The notes: generated from the sequence alone by a model not told the origin. Positions 1 to 6,060 are shown, counted from the stretch's first letter. The stretch: DNA of 6,890 nt from CBFDBF01 sp050295355 (GCA_050295355.1 JBNKPL010000108.1:1-6890), one strand, 5' to 3'. Translations and numbers: made by a program.

Positions 1-21
1 GATAGTCCGAAAAATGCACCG

Positions 22-501
22 ATGATCAGTATACAAATCCGCCTGGGTGACCAACGTCTGGACCTGCTTCGTGACGGCGAACTGGTGCGGAGCTACGCCA
101 TCTCCAGCGCCGCCAACGGCCCGGGCGAGGAGCAGGACAGCGGCTGCACCCCGCGCGGCAGGCATCGCATCTGCCGCAAGATCGGCGGGGATGCCCCGCT
201 GAACACTGTCTTCGTGGGCCGGGAACCCACGGGTGAGATCTATTCCCCGGAACTGGCTCAAAACAACCCGGAACGGGACTGGATCCTGACCCGCATCCTC
301 TGGCTGGAGGGACTGGAGCCGGGCCGTAACCAGGGCGGCGACCGGGACAGCCGGGAGCGGTTTATCTATATCCACGGCACGTCGGACACGGAGTCCATGG
401 GCGAGCCCCGCTCCCACGGCTGCATCCGCATGCGCAACGGCGATCTGCTGGAGCTGTTCGACCGGGTTGAGGAAGGGACCCTGGTGGACATCATCGAGTG
501 A
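22..501 (+). CDS. L,D-transpeptidase (YkuD-fold) family protein, no signal peptide
   Basis: A 159-residue protein consisting almost entirely of a YkuD (L,D-transpeptidase catalytic) domain. The family signature is visible: H118-G119-T120, then S131-H132-G133-C134-I135-R136, with C134 as the expected nucleophile and H118 as its partner. Family members cut and rejoin peptidoglycan stem peptides (3-3 cross-links or lipoprotein attachment) in the periplasm. Here, however, the N-terminus (MISIQIRLGDQ) is neither a signal peptide nor a membrane segment, so export is not evident. The ATG at 22 has no clear Shine-Dalgarno. Its frame stays open to the left edge, so a start outside the window is not excluded. 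The ATG overlaps a TGA (23-25) in another frame, possibly the end of an upstream coupled gene. The stop overlaps the GTG of the next permease (GTGA, 498-501), which indicates one operon. The family is certain; the physiological substrate is unknown. Confidence 0.9.
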   Translation: MISIQIRLGDQRLDLLRDGELVRSYAISSAANGPGEEQDSGCTPRGRHRICRKIGGDAPLNTVFVGREPTGEIYSPELAQNNPERDWILTRILWLEGLEPGRNQGGDRDSRERFIYIHGTSDTESMGEPRSHGCIRMRNGDLLELFDRVEEGTLVDIIE

Positions 502-1427
502 TCAATTACCTCCTGACACGGCTGTTCAACGCTATTCTGGTGATGTTCGGGGTGGTCTGTCTGGTTTTTCTGTTACTCCATCTGGTGCCGGGCGATCCCG
601 TGGAGATGATGCTGGGCGAGTCGGCCCGGCCCGCGGACCGCATGGCGCTGCGCACCGCTCTGGGACTGGATCGGCCCCTGATGACCCAGTTGGGGGGCTA
701 TTTGGGCGGACTCCTGCGGCTGGATCTGGGCGCCTCTATCCACACCCAGCGCCCCATCGCCGACATGCTCGCCGAGCGGCTGCCCGCCACGGCGGAGCTG
801 GCCGCGGCCTCCCTGCTGTTCGCCGTGGTGATTGCGCTGCCGCTGGGGGTGATCGCCGCCATCCGTAAGGACCGCTTCGCCGATTACGGGGCCATGTCCT
901 TCTCCCTGCTGGGGGTCTCCATTCCCAATTTCTGGATGGGACCGTTGTTGATCCTGGTGTTCTCCCTCTGGCTGGGCTGGACGCCCGTGAGCGGCCGCGA
1001 GGGGGGCGTCAGCCTGATTTTGCCCGCCGTCACCCTGGGTACGGCCCTGGCCGCCATCCTGGCGCGCATGGTGCGCAGCAGCCTGCTGGAGGTGCTGGGC
1101 GAGGAGTATGTGCGCACCGCCCGGGCCAAGGGTCTGGGTGAGTCGGCGGTGATCTGGCGTCACGCCCTGCGTAACGCCTGGCTGCCCGTGATCACCCTGT
1201 TGGGGCTGCAACTGGGCGCGTTGCTGGGCGGTGCGGTGATCACCGAGACGGTGTTCTCCTGGCCGGGAATCGGCTCCCTGTTGGTGGAGTCCATCCAGCG
1301 CCGGGACTACCCGGTGGTGCAGGGGTGCGTGCTGCTGATCAGCCTTACCTATGTGCTGGTCAATACAGTCACCGATCTGGTCTACGGTTGGGTGGACCCG
1401 CGCATCCGGCTGGGGGGAGGGGAGTAG
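498..1427 (+). CDS. ABC transporter permease, DppB/OppB/NikB type
   Basis: A 309-residue inner-membrane permease of the binding-protein-dependent peptide/nickel importer class. The N-terminal hydrophobic segment (about 9-30) ends in HLVPGDP, typical of the DppB group. Further hydrophobic segments lie near 99-122, 132-158, 171-191, 229-254 and 275-299. The EAA loop that docks the ATPase is at 202-230 (EEYVRTARAKGLG, then RHALRN), followed by ITETVFSWPGIGSL. The C-terminus YGWVDPRIR is typical of the family. Length matches relatives (about 300-340). The GTG at 498 was chosen because it opens the conserved N-terminus and overlaps the transpeptidase stop, implying translational coupling. It would pair with the next permease to form the channel. 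Solute (peptide, wall peptide, nickel or other) cannot be read from a permease alone, and no ATPase or binding protein lies in the window. Confidence 0.93.
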   Translation: MINYLLTRLFNAILVMFGVVCLVFLLLHLVPGDPVEMMLGESARPADRMALRTALGLDRPLMTQLGGYLGGLLRLDLGASIHTQRPIADMLAERLPATAELAAASLLFAVVIALPLGVIAAIRKDRFADYGAMSFSLLGVSIPNFWMGPLLILVFSLWLGWTPVSGREGGVSLILPAVTLGTALAAILARMVRSSLLEVLGEEYVRTARAKGLGESAVIWRHALRNAWLPVITLLGLQLGALLGGAVITETVFSWPGIGSLLVESIQRRDYPVVQGCVLLISLTYVLVNTVTDLVYGWVDPRIRLGGGE

Positions 1428-2224
1428 TGCGCCACGCTCCCGCCTTTATCCTTCTGCTCTGGCTGCTGGCCGCCCTCGCTGGTCCCCTGTTGCCTCTGCA
1501 GCCGGATCAGATTGATCTGCCCCAAATCCTGGCCGCGCCGGGAGCGGTGGAGTGGCTGGGCCGGGACGAACTGGGGCGGCCGGTGCTGGACCGTTTGCTG
1601 ATGGGCGCCAGGACCTCTTTTCTGGTGGCGCTGGGGGTGGTCTCCCTGTCGGTCCTGATCGGCACCCTGCTCGGGGCCTGGGCCGCCTATCGGGGCGGCT
1701 ATCTGGATCTATTGCTGGTGCGGGTGATGGATATCTTTCTCGCCTTTCCCGGCATCCTGCTCGCCATCGCCCTGGCCGGGGTGATGGGGCCGGGGATCGA
1801 GAACGTTATCATCGCCCTCTCCATCGTGGGCTGGGTGGGTTATGCCCGTCTGGCGCGGGCGCAGGTGCTGTCGCTGAAGCATCGGGATCACATCACGGCG
1901 GCCATCGCCCTGGGCAGCAGGCAGGGGGCCATTGTGGTTCGCCATCTGCTGCCGCTGATCGTAGCGCCGTTGATCGTGGAGGCCACCTTCGGCATCGCCG
2001 GGATCGTGATCGCCGAGGCGGGTCTCTCTTTTCTCGGCCTGGGGGTGCAGCCGCCCGCCGCCTCCTGGGGCAGCATGATCCGCGACGGGACCCGCTATAT
2101 GCTGGTGGCGCCCCATCTGGTGCTGGCGCCCGGCATCGCCATCATGCTGGTGGTGTTGGCGGTGAACCTGCTGGGGGACCGGCTGCGCGACCGATTGGAT
2201 ATTCGGAACCGGGAGACGAAGTAG
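1427..2224 (+). CDS. ABC transporter permease, DppC/OppC/NikC type
   Basis: A 265-residue partner permease. The family-typical block before the second membrane segment is present at 43-64 (WLGRDELGRPVLDRLLMGAR), where DppC relatives have WLGTDxxGRDxxSR. The EAA docking loop is at about 153-176 (RDHITAAIALG, then RHLLP). AGLSFLGLGVQPPAASWG (198-215) is characteristic of this class. About six hydrophobic segments are visible, the first at 5-23. The frame is open for 34 codons upstream, back to an ATG at 1325. The GTG at 1427 is preferred because it sits in TAGTG, sharing one base with the previous stop, is preceded by a strong purine run (1411-1424), and gives the expected N-terminus. It is shorter than typical DppC (about 290-300) because the cytoplasmic N-terminal tail is nearly absent. 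It should form a heterodimer with the upstream permease. Confidence 0.92.
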   Translation: MRHAPAFILLLWLLAALAGPLLPLQPDQIDLPQILAAPGAVEWLGRDELGRPVLDRLLMGARTSFLVALGVVSLSVLIGTLLGAWAAYRGGYLDLLLVRVMDIFLAFPGILLAIALAGVMGPGIENVIIALSIVGWVGYARLARAQVLSLKHRDHITAAIALGSRQGAIVVRHLLPLIVAPLIVEATFGIAGIVIAEAGLSFLGLGVQPPAASWGSMIRDGTRYMLVAPHLVLAPGIAIMLVVLAVNLLGDRLRDRLDIRNRETK

Positions 2225-2244
2225 GATTTGAGTGTCGTTTCGGT

Positions 2245-2264
2245 GGGGTAGGACCCCAGCCTAC
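2245..2264. repeat. Small dyad repeat between convergent genes
   Basis: GGGGT (2245-2249) can pair with ACCCC (2253-2257). Alternatively GTAGG (2248-2252) can pair with CCTAC (2260-2264), so two mutually exclusive small stems occupy 20 bases. The flanks (TTTCGG before, CAGCCTACAGAAATGG after) resemble, from memory, the short dispersed intergenic repeat of many gammaproteobacteria that contains CAACCTAC next to AAATGG. No T-run follows on either strand, so it is not a convincing terminator for the permease operon. The dyads are visible directly; the repeat-family link is inference. Confidence 0.35.
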
Positions 2265-2272
2265 AGAAATGG

Positions 2273-2303
2273 TGAAAACCGCCTACTGGACGAAAAAGGC
2301 GGT
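2273..2303 (-). terminator. Possible intrinsic terminator of the FliL-like gene
   Basis: Read on the minus strand, ACCGCC (2303-2298) and GGCGGT (2283-2278) form a 6-bp GC-rich stem around a 14-base loop, followed at once by TTTTC. The stem overlaps the TAG stop of the FliL-like gene (2283-2285). The geometry fits a Rho-independent terminator, but the stem is short and the T-run brief, so it is probably weak. Confidence 0.45.
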
Positions 2304-2696
2304 AAAGAACAGGCCGTCGATGGTGTTTTTCCCGGTCAGCTCCTGCATTACCTTGCCCACCGCCTTCAGGGCCTGTTTGCGAAACGCCTCTTTTCCCGCC
2401 GGGGTCTTCAGTTTTTCACCCTTTTGATCACCCAGCAGCAGCAGCAGTTCGTGGCGCAGGGCGGGTGAATGGAGCTGGATCTCCTCCAGGTTTCGATCAT
2501 CCTTGGTCATTAACTGTACGTCGCAACGGACATACTTGGCATCGCCCTGTACGTTGGTGGTGAGGGAGGGATTGAGCGAGTGGTAGGCGGATTGGAGTTG
2601 CACCTCCTCTTCGTCTGCTTTCTCTTCATCTTCGGCGAACGCCGTCACGGGCAGGGTGAGGGCCATAATCAGGGCAAACAGCGAAAACAGACGCAT
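2283..2696 (-). CDS. FliL-family exported protein, standalone
   Basis: A 137-residue protein beginning MRLFSLFALIMALTLPVTAFA, a good Sec signal peptide with likely cleavage after A21, followed by an acidic stretch (EDEEKADEEE). Residues 39-137 resemble the FliL C-terminal domain: SLNPSLTTNVQGDAKYVRCDV, then a helix with RHELLLLLG, then LKTPAGKEAFRKQALKAV, ending in FFTAFFVQ; FliL proteins typically end in a similar FTEFVVQ-like strand. FliL associates with the flagellar basal body and stator in the periplasm. No other flagellar gene is here, so the role of this copy is open. The frame extends to an ATG at 2774, but the ATG at 2696 is preferred: it places the signal peptide at the N-terminus, and a candidate promoter lies inside the longer version. 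The Shine-Dalgarno is weak (GGAAC). Canonical FliL keeps an uncleaved anchor after a cytoplasmic tail; here that tail is missing. Confidence 0.78.
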   Translation of the reverse strand: MRLFSLFALIMALTLPVTAFAEDEEKADEEEVQLQSAYHSLNPSLTTNVQGDAKYVRCDVQLMTKDDRNLEEIQLHSPALRHELLLLLGDQKGEKLKTPAGKEAFRKQALKAVGKVMQELTGKNTIDGLFFTAFFVQ

Positions 2697-2712
2697 ATTA
2701 TGGTTCCATTTC

Positions 2713-2721
2713 TGATATAAC
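2713..2721 (+). promoter_or_regulatory. Candidate extended -10 promoter for nagZ
   Basis: TGATATAAC contains a TG-N extension followed by TATAAC, five of six matches to TATAAT. There is no good -35 at 16-18 bases upstream, as is common for extended -10 promoters. Transcription would start near 2728, giving a leader of about 48 bases to the nagZ ATG. It lies within 20 bases of the divergent candidate promoter, so the two would compete or be co-regulated. Confidence 0.35.
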
Positions 2722-2733
2722 ACGGACAAACCG

Positions 2734-2762
2734 ATTATCGGCCAGAACAACCAATAAGTTAA
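2734..2762 (-). promoter_or_regulatory. Candidate sigma-70 promoter for the FliL-like gene
   Basis: On the minus strand, TTAACT (2762-2757, four of six -35 matches) and GATAAT (2739-2734, five of six -10 matches) are separated by exactly 17 bases. Initiation would fall near 2727, giving a leader of about 30 bases to the ATG at 2696. This supports the short start. The -10 lies within the odd palindrome CCGATTATCGG (2731-2741). This is prediction from sequence only. Confidence 0.45.
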
Positions 2763-2775
2763 TTCATTATCCACT

Positions 2776-3822
2776 ATGAGTCACGGACCACTAATGTTCG
2801 ACCTGGAAGGCCAGGAGCTGACCGCGGAAGAGCGCGAGATGCTGCTGCACCCGGCCGCCGGGGGTATTATCCTGTTCAGCCGCAACTTCCAATCCCCGGA
2901 GCAGGTGGAGCGGCTGGTGGCGGAGATCCACGCCCTGCGCAAGCCGGAACTGCTGGTGGCGGTGGACCAGGAAGGGGGCCGGGTACAGCGCTTCAAGGAG
3001 GGCTTTGTCCATCTGCCGCCCGTGGCCTGGTTCGGTGGTCTCTATGAAGAGAATGCCAAGCAGGCGCGCAAGATCACCCGCGTGGCCGGTTGGCTCATGG
3101 CGTCGGAGCTGCGCGCCGTGGGGGTGGATTTCAGCTTCGCGCCAGTGCTGGATCTGGGGCGCGGCATCAGCAGCGTCATCGGCGACCGCGCCTTCCACGC
3201 CCGCCCGCTGGTGGTGGCGGAACTGGCCAATAGCTGGATGCAGGGCGTGCATGACGCGGGCATGGCGGCGGTGGGGAAACATTTCCCGGGACACGGCGGG
3301 GTGGAGGAGGACTCCCACCTGGCGCTGCCAGTGGACAAGCGCAGGCCGCAGGATATTCATATGGAGGACCTGCTGCCGTTTCAGCGCATGATCGACGCCG
3401 GGCTGGAGGCGATCATGCCGGCCCACGTGATCTATGAGCAGGCCTCGCCGGACCTGGCGGGTTTCTCAAGCTACTGGCTGAAGAACGTACTGCGGGGAGA
3501 GCTGGGCTTCCAGGGGGTGATCTTCAGCGACGATCTCACCATGGCCGCGGCGGATGTGGCCGGCGGCTATCCCGAACGGGCCCGGGCGGCGCTGGATGCG
3601 GGCTGCGACATGGTGCTGGTGTGCAACAATCGGGAGGGGGCGGCCGAAACGCTGGACGCGCTGGCGGACCATCAGGATCCGGTCTCCCAGATGCGGCTGG
3701 TGCGTATGCACGGGCGCAAAAACGTCCGCCGGGACGAGATGCACCTGGATCCGCGCTGGCGGGAGGCGCTGGACGCCATCAGCCGGTACGAGGAATCACC
3801 CTCCCTTGATCTGGATTTGTAA
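2776..3822 (+). CDS. nagZ: Beta-N-acetylhexosaminidase (glycoside hydrolase family 3), NagZ
   Basis: A 348-residue cytoplasmic enzyme that removes N-acetylglucosamine from GlcNAc-1,6-anhydroMurNAc peptides during peptidoglycan recycling. By family knowledge this sets muropeptide levels sensed by AmpR-type regulators. Visible GH3 features in order: GGIILFSRN (29-37), VAVDQEGGRVQRF (61-73), the FAPVLDLGRG block (121-130), the signature KHFPGHG (168-174), then D179-S180-H181, the Asp-His dyad serving as acid/base, and SDDLTM (251-256), where D252 aligns with the nucleophile. Length matches the single-domain gammaproteobacterial form (about 330-350). The ATG at 2776 gives the expected N-terminus MSHGPLMFDLEG, but no Shine-Dalgarno is obvious in the AT-rich leader. 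A short spacer with a hairpin leads to the HPRT gene. The identification is secure. Confidence 0.97.
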   Translation: MSHGPLMFDLEGQELTAEEREMLLHPAAGGIILFSRNFQSPEQVERLVAEIHALRKPELLVAVDQEGGRVQRFKEGFVHLPPVAWFGGLYEENAKQARKITRVAGWLMASELRAVGVDFSFAPVLDLGRGISSVIGDRAFHARPLVVAELANSWMQGVHDAGMAAVGKHFPGHGGVEEDSHLALPVDKRRPQDIHMEDLLPFQRMIDAGLEAIMPAHVIYEQASPDLAGFSSYWLKNVLRGELGFQGVIFSDDLTMAAADVAGGYPERARAALDAGCDMVLVCNNREGAAETLDALADHQDPVSQMRLVRMHGRKNVRRDEMHLDPRWREALDAISRYEESPSLDLDL

Positions 3823-3823
3823 G

Positions 3824-3841
3824 ATGGCGCAGGAGCGCCAT
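3824..3841 (+). other. Intercistronic hairpin between nagZ and the HPRT gene
   Basis: ATGGCGC (3824-3830), loop AGGA, GCGCCAT (3835-3841) is a perfect 7-bp, GC-rich stem starting two bases after the nagZ stop codon. No T-run follows, so it is not a standard intrinsic terminator. It could protect the upstream 3' end after processing, modulate read-through into the next gene, or simply be a small repeat. Confidence 0.55.
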
Positions 3842-3863
3842 ACAACTGACAAGGAATCTTGAT

Positions 3864-4415
3864 ATGAGTATCGATGCCGCCACGGCCTGGAAGGTCTATC
3901 GCAACGCCGACCGGCTCTATTCCCAGAGTGAGGTGGAGATCGCCCTGGACCGCATGGCCGGGGATATCACCCAGGCCATGGGCGAGTCGGACCCGCTGGT
4001 TCTGTGCGTCATGAACGGCGGACTCATCCCGGCCGGTTGTCTGCTGCCCAGGCTTGAGTTTCCCTTGCGTGTGGATTACCTGCACGCCACCCGCTACCGC
4101 AACCAGACCTCCGGTTCCGAGCTGCAGTGGTTGAAACACCACAACGAACCGCTGCAGGGAAGAGAGGTGCTGGTGGTTGACGATATCCTGGATGAAGGGA
4201 TCACCCTGGCCGCCATTGTGGAGCACTGCCGTAACGAGGGCGCCAGGCGGGTCCTGAGCGCGGTGATCGTGGAGAAGGAGCATGATCGGAGCAACGGCTT
4301 CCGCTGCGATTTCGTGGGCCTCAAGGTAGAAGACCGCTATGTCTTCGGTTACGGCATGGACTACAAAGGCTATCTGCGCAACGTGCCCGGCATCTACGCG
4401 GTCGCGGACGAATAG
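3864..4415 (+). CDS. hpt: Hypoxanthine(-guanine) phosphoribosyltransferase
   Basis: A 183-residue type I phosphoribosyltransferase. The PRPP-binding signature is clear at 102-115 (VLVVDDILDEGITL), with the acidic pair D106-D107. CVMNGGLIPAG (48-58) supplies the loop that contacts pyrophosphate and ribose. VDYLHATRY (70-78) is the flexible-loop region of HPRTs. K138 (in VEKEHDRS, 136-143) is placed like the lysine that reads the 6-oxo group of hypoxanthine or guanine. FVGLKVEDRYVFGYGMDYKGYLRNVPGIYAV (150-180) is the base-binding and C-terminal hood region of this family. The enzyme makes IMP (or GMP) from the free base and PRPP in the cytoplasm. A Shine-Dalgarno (AAGGA, 3851-3855) sits 8 bases before the ATG. 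It lies between nagZ and a phosphorylase whose product is hypoxanthine, which suggests salvage of that base. Strict base preference cannot be read directly. Confidence 0.93.
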   Translation: MSIDAATAWKVYRNADRLYSQSEVEIALDRMAGDITQAMGESDPLVLCVMNGGLIPAGCLLPRLEFPLRVDYLHATRYRNQTSGSELQWLKHHNEPLQGREVLVVDDILDEGITLAAIVEHCRNEGARRVLSAVIVEKEHDRSNGFRCDFVGLKVEDRYVFGYGMDYKGYLRNVPGIYAVADE

Positions 4416-4454
4416 GCCCTGTTCAAATACAATACGACGGAAATTCAAAAGATC

Positions 4455-5201
4455 ATGACAGTAGAACTCGCAATCATCGGCGGCTCCGGCCTCACTTCCA
4501 TGAAAGGCCTGGAGATCATCCGTAAAGAGGTGATGCATACCCCCTACGGCGAGCCCTCCGCCCCCGTCACCTTCGGCCGCCTGGCCGGAAAAGAGATCGC
4601 TTTCCTGCCGCGGCATGGCCCCGGACACACCATCCCCCCTCACCAGATCAACTACCGGGCCAACCTCTGGGGTTTGAAACACCTGGGCGTGAAGCGCATC
4701 GTCGCCATGGGCGCCGTCGGCGGCATTCGCGACGATATGGCTCCCGGCTGCATCGCCATCCCGGACCAGATCATCGATTACACCTGGGGCAGGGAGCACA
4801 CCTATTTCGATTTCAACCTCAGCCATGTCACCCATGTGGACTTCACCGAGCCCTACTGCGGGGAACTGCGCGACAAACTACTGGCCGCCGCCGGGAAAAC
4901 GGGACTGGAGGTGATCCCCGATGGAACCTATGGCGCAACCCAGGGTCCGCGCCTGGAGTCCGCGGCCGAGATCGGGCGCATGGAAGAGGACGGCTGCGAC
5001 ATGGTGGGCATGACGGGCATGCCGGAAGCGGCCCTGGCAAGGGAACTGGAGCTCTGTTACGCCTGTTGCGCCGTGGTCGCCAACTGGGCGGCGGGCAAGG
5101 GGGATGGCGGCGTAATCACCCTTGAAGAGATTCATAAGACCCTGAAAGGAGGCATGGAGCAGGCGCATAAGCTATTGTTAGCTCTTGCAGATATCCTGTA
5201 A
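4455..5201 (+). CDS. mtnP: S-methyl-5'-thioinosine phosphorylase (MTAP/PNP family)
   Basis: A 248-residue purine-nucleoside phosphorylase-fold enzyme. Visible motifs: IIGGSGL (7-13, phosphate loop), FLPRHGPGH (50-58), HQINYRANLWGLK (63-75), MGAVGGI (85-91), GTYGATQGPRLES (157-169) and MVGMTGMPEAALARELELCYA (183-203). Methylthioadenosine phosphorylases end the base pocket with an aspartate (TDYD-type sequence) that recognises the 6-amino group. Here the aligned text is VVANWAAG, with N210 at that point, fitting a 6-oxopurine substrate. This matches the P. aeruginosa methylthioinosine phosphorylase, also found beside nagZ. The reaction would be methylthioinosine plus phosphate to hypoxanthine plus 5-methylthioribose-1-phosphate, clearing a by-product of polyamine and acyl-homoserine-lactone synthesis. 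No strong Shine-Dalgarno is seen before the ATG. The symbol mtnP is also used for true MTA phosphorylases; the MTI assignment is by motif. Confidence 0.88.
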   Translation: MTVELAIIGGSGLTSMKGLEIIRKEVMHTPYGEPSAPVTFGRLAGKEIAFLPRHGPGHTIPPHQINYRANLWGLKHLGVKRIVAMGAVGGIRDDMAPGCIAIPDQIIDYTWGREHTYFDFNLSHVTHVDFTEPYCGELRDKLLAAAGKTGLEVIPDGTYGATQGPRLESAAEIGRMEEDGCDMVGMTGMPEAALARELELCYACCAVVANWAAGKGDGGVITLEEIHKTLKGGMEQAHKLLLALADIL

Positions 5202-5276
5202 AAACGGATCAGGGCGGATACGAAGAAATTTCACAGGCTGCGATATGACAAACGAGCGCGTAGAGAGAGGTGAACC

Positions 5277-5969
5277 ATGAGTGACGATCAAGAAAAAGAA
5301 GGCACAACACCCTCGGCGGCAGACGGTGATGCCAGCAAAAAGAAGACGGTAAAAAAGAAGGTGGCCAGAAAGAAGGCGCCGGCAACCAAAAAGGCGGCCG
5401 CCAGTAAGCCGGAGTCTCCTCCTTCGGCCGCTATGGCGGCAAAGCCGGAAGAAAAGCACGATGGCCCGGTTGACCGGCTGGTGGAAAGGGGCCTTAAGGC
5501 ATCGGAGATCGCCAGTGATGCCGAAGCGGAGCAGTCCCATCCCGAGCAGGAATCAGACATCAGCGCAAAAGCGGCGGCCGTATTTCAGATGGCCTCGGAA
5601 GGCGCCAAATGGGTGCGCAGGGAGTTAAGTGAAGCAGACGAAAGTGACGCCGCGGCCGCCGAGCGGCTATTCAAGATTCGAGCCGCGTTAGCGGTGGTTG
5701 GCATCATATTGGTGTATTCCATCATCCACGCCATCGCGGTGGATGATGTCCCTGAGCAGGCCGCAGTCGTCAGTACATCGGTCAGCGGCGCCCCGGCGGC
5801 GGTAGTGACGTCTGGCTCTGATGCCATGGTCTGCTTCCGGCCGATTGCAGGCGCCAATGAAAGCGATGCCAAGGCAGGGGAGGCGTTGTGGAGTGGACCC
5901 TATTATTACTATCCTCCGTACCCACCTGCGCAACAGCCTTCGGCCCCGGTCCAAAGCGCACCTCGCTAG
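5277..5969 (+). CDS. Unrecognised single-pass membrane protein with lysine/alanine-rich N-terminal tail
   Basis: A 230-residue protein not recognised as any named family. Four zones are visible. Residues 1-20 are acidic and polar. Residues 21-45 are a Lys/Ala tract (KKKTVKKKVARKKAPATKKA and on) like the tails of histone H1-like or AlgP-like proteins. Residues 60-132 are charged and probably helical. One hydrophobic segment follows at about 136-154 (AALAVVGIILVYSIIHAIA). The remainder is Ala/Val/Ser-rich and ends in a Tyr/Pro patch (YYYYPPYPPAQQP, 209-221). By the positive-inside rule the basic half should be cytoplasmic and the Tyr/Pro tail periplasmic. A good Shine-Dalgarno (AGAGAGG, 5264-5270) supports the ATG at 5277. 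It lies 75 bases after the phosphorylase and ahead of a strong stem-loop, so it may be last in that transcript or separately expressed. The tract may bind nucleic acid or another polyanion; this is inference only. Confidence 0.75.
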   Translation: MSDDQEKEGTTPSAADGDASKKKTVKKKVARKKAPATKKAAASKPESPPSAAMAAKPEEKHDGPVDRLVERGLKASEIASDAEAEQSHPEQESDISAKAAAVFQMASEGAKWVRRELSEADESDAAAAERLFKIRAALAVVGIILVYSIIHAIAVDDVPEQAAVVSTSVSGAPAAVVTSGSDAMVCFRPIAGANESDAKAGEALWSGPYYYYPPYPPAQQPSAPVQSAPR

Positions 5970-6020
5970 GAGGAGGGAAAGGGCGGAGATCCACCGCTAT
6001 CTCTTTTAAAGTAATACATA

Positions 6021-6060
6021 AATAATACCGTATAACCATTTGGATATACGGTATTATTTT
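6021..6060 (+). terminator. Perfect 14-bp stem-loop with T-run, likely terminator
   Basis: AATAATACCGTATA (6021-6034) and TATACGGTATTATT (6045-6058) are exact inverse complements around a 10-base loop. Inside the loop CCA and TGG can pair again after one mismatch. The right arm runs into TTTT (6057-6060), and the left side is A-rich, so termination could work in both directions. It lies about 50 bases after the stop of the lysine-rich membrane protein. The stem is unusually AT-rich for an intrinsic terminator, so a protein-binding palindrome is an alternative. Confidence 0.7.

Noticed and set aside
1..25. Possible tail of an upstream gene ending at TGA 23-25 (or TAG 3-5)
   Set aside because: Only seven or fewer codons are visible, so no frame can be favoured. 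The ATGA overlap is suggestive of coupling but not enough to annotate a gene.
1325..1426. N-terminal extension of the second permease from an ATG at 1325
   Set aside because: The extra 34 residues overlap the end of the first permease, do not resemble the family, and the GTG at 1427 has a purine-rich ribosome site and the usual one-base stop overlap.
2697..2774. N-terminal extension of the FliL-like protein to an ATG at 2774
   Set aside because: It would bury the signal peptide behind 26 residues and cover a candidate promoter; it almost abuts the divergent nagZ start, leaving no room for control sequences.
3672..4835. Long minus-strand open frame (387 codons) opposite nagZ, HPRT and the phosphorylase
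   Set aside because: It spans three well-identified plus-strand genes, shows no recognisable domain, and is the kind of antisense frame that GC-rich coding DNA produces by codon bias.
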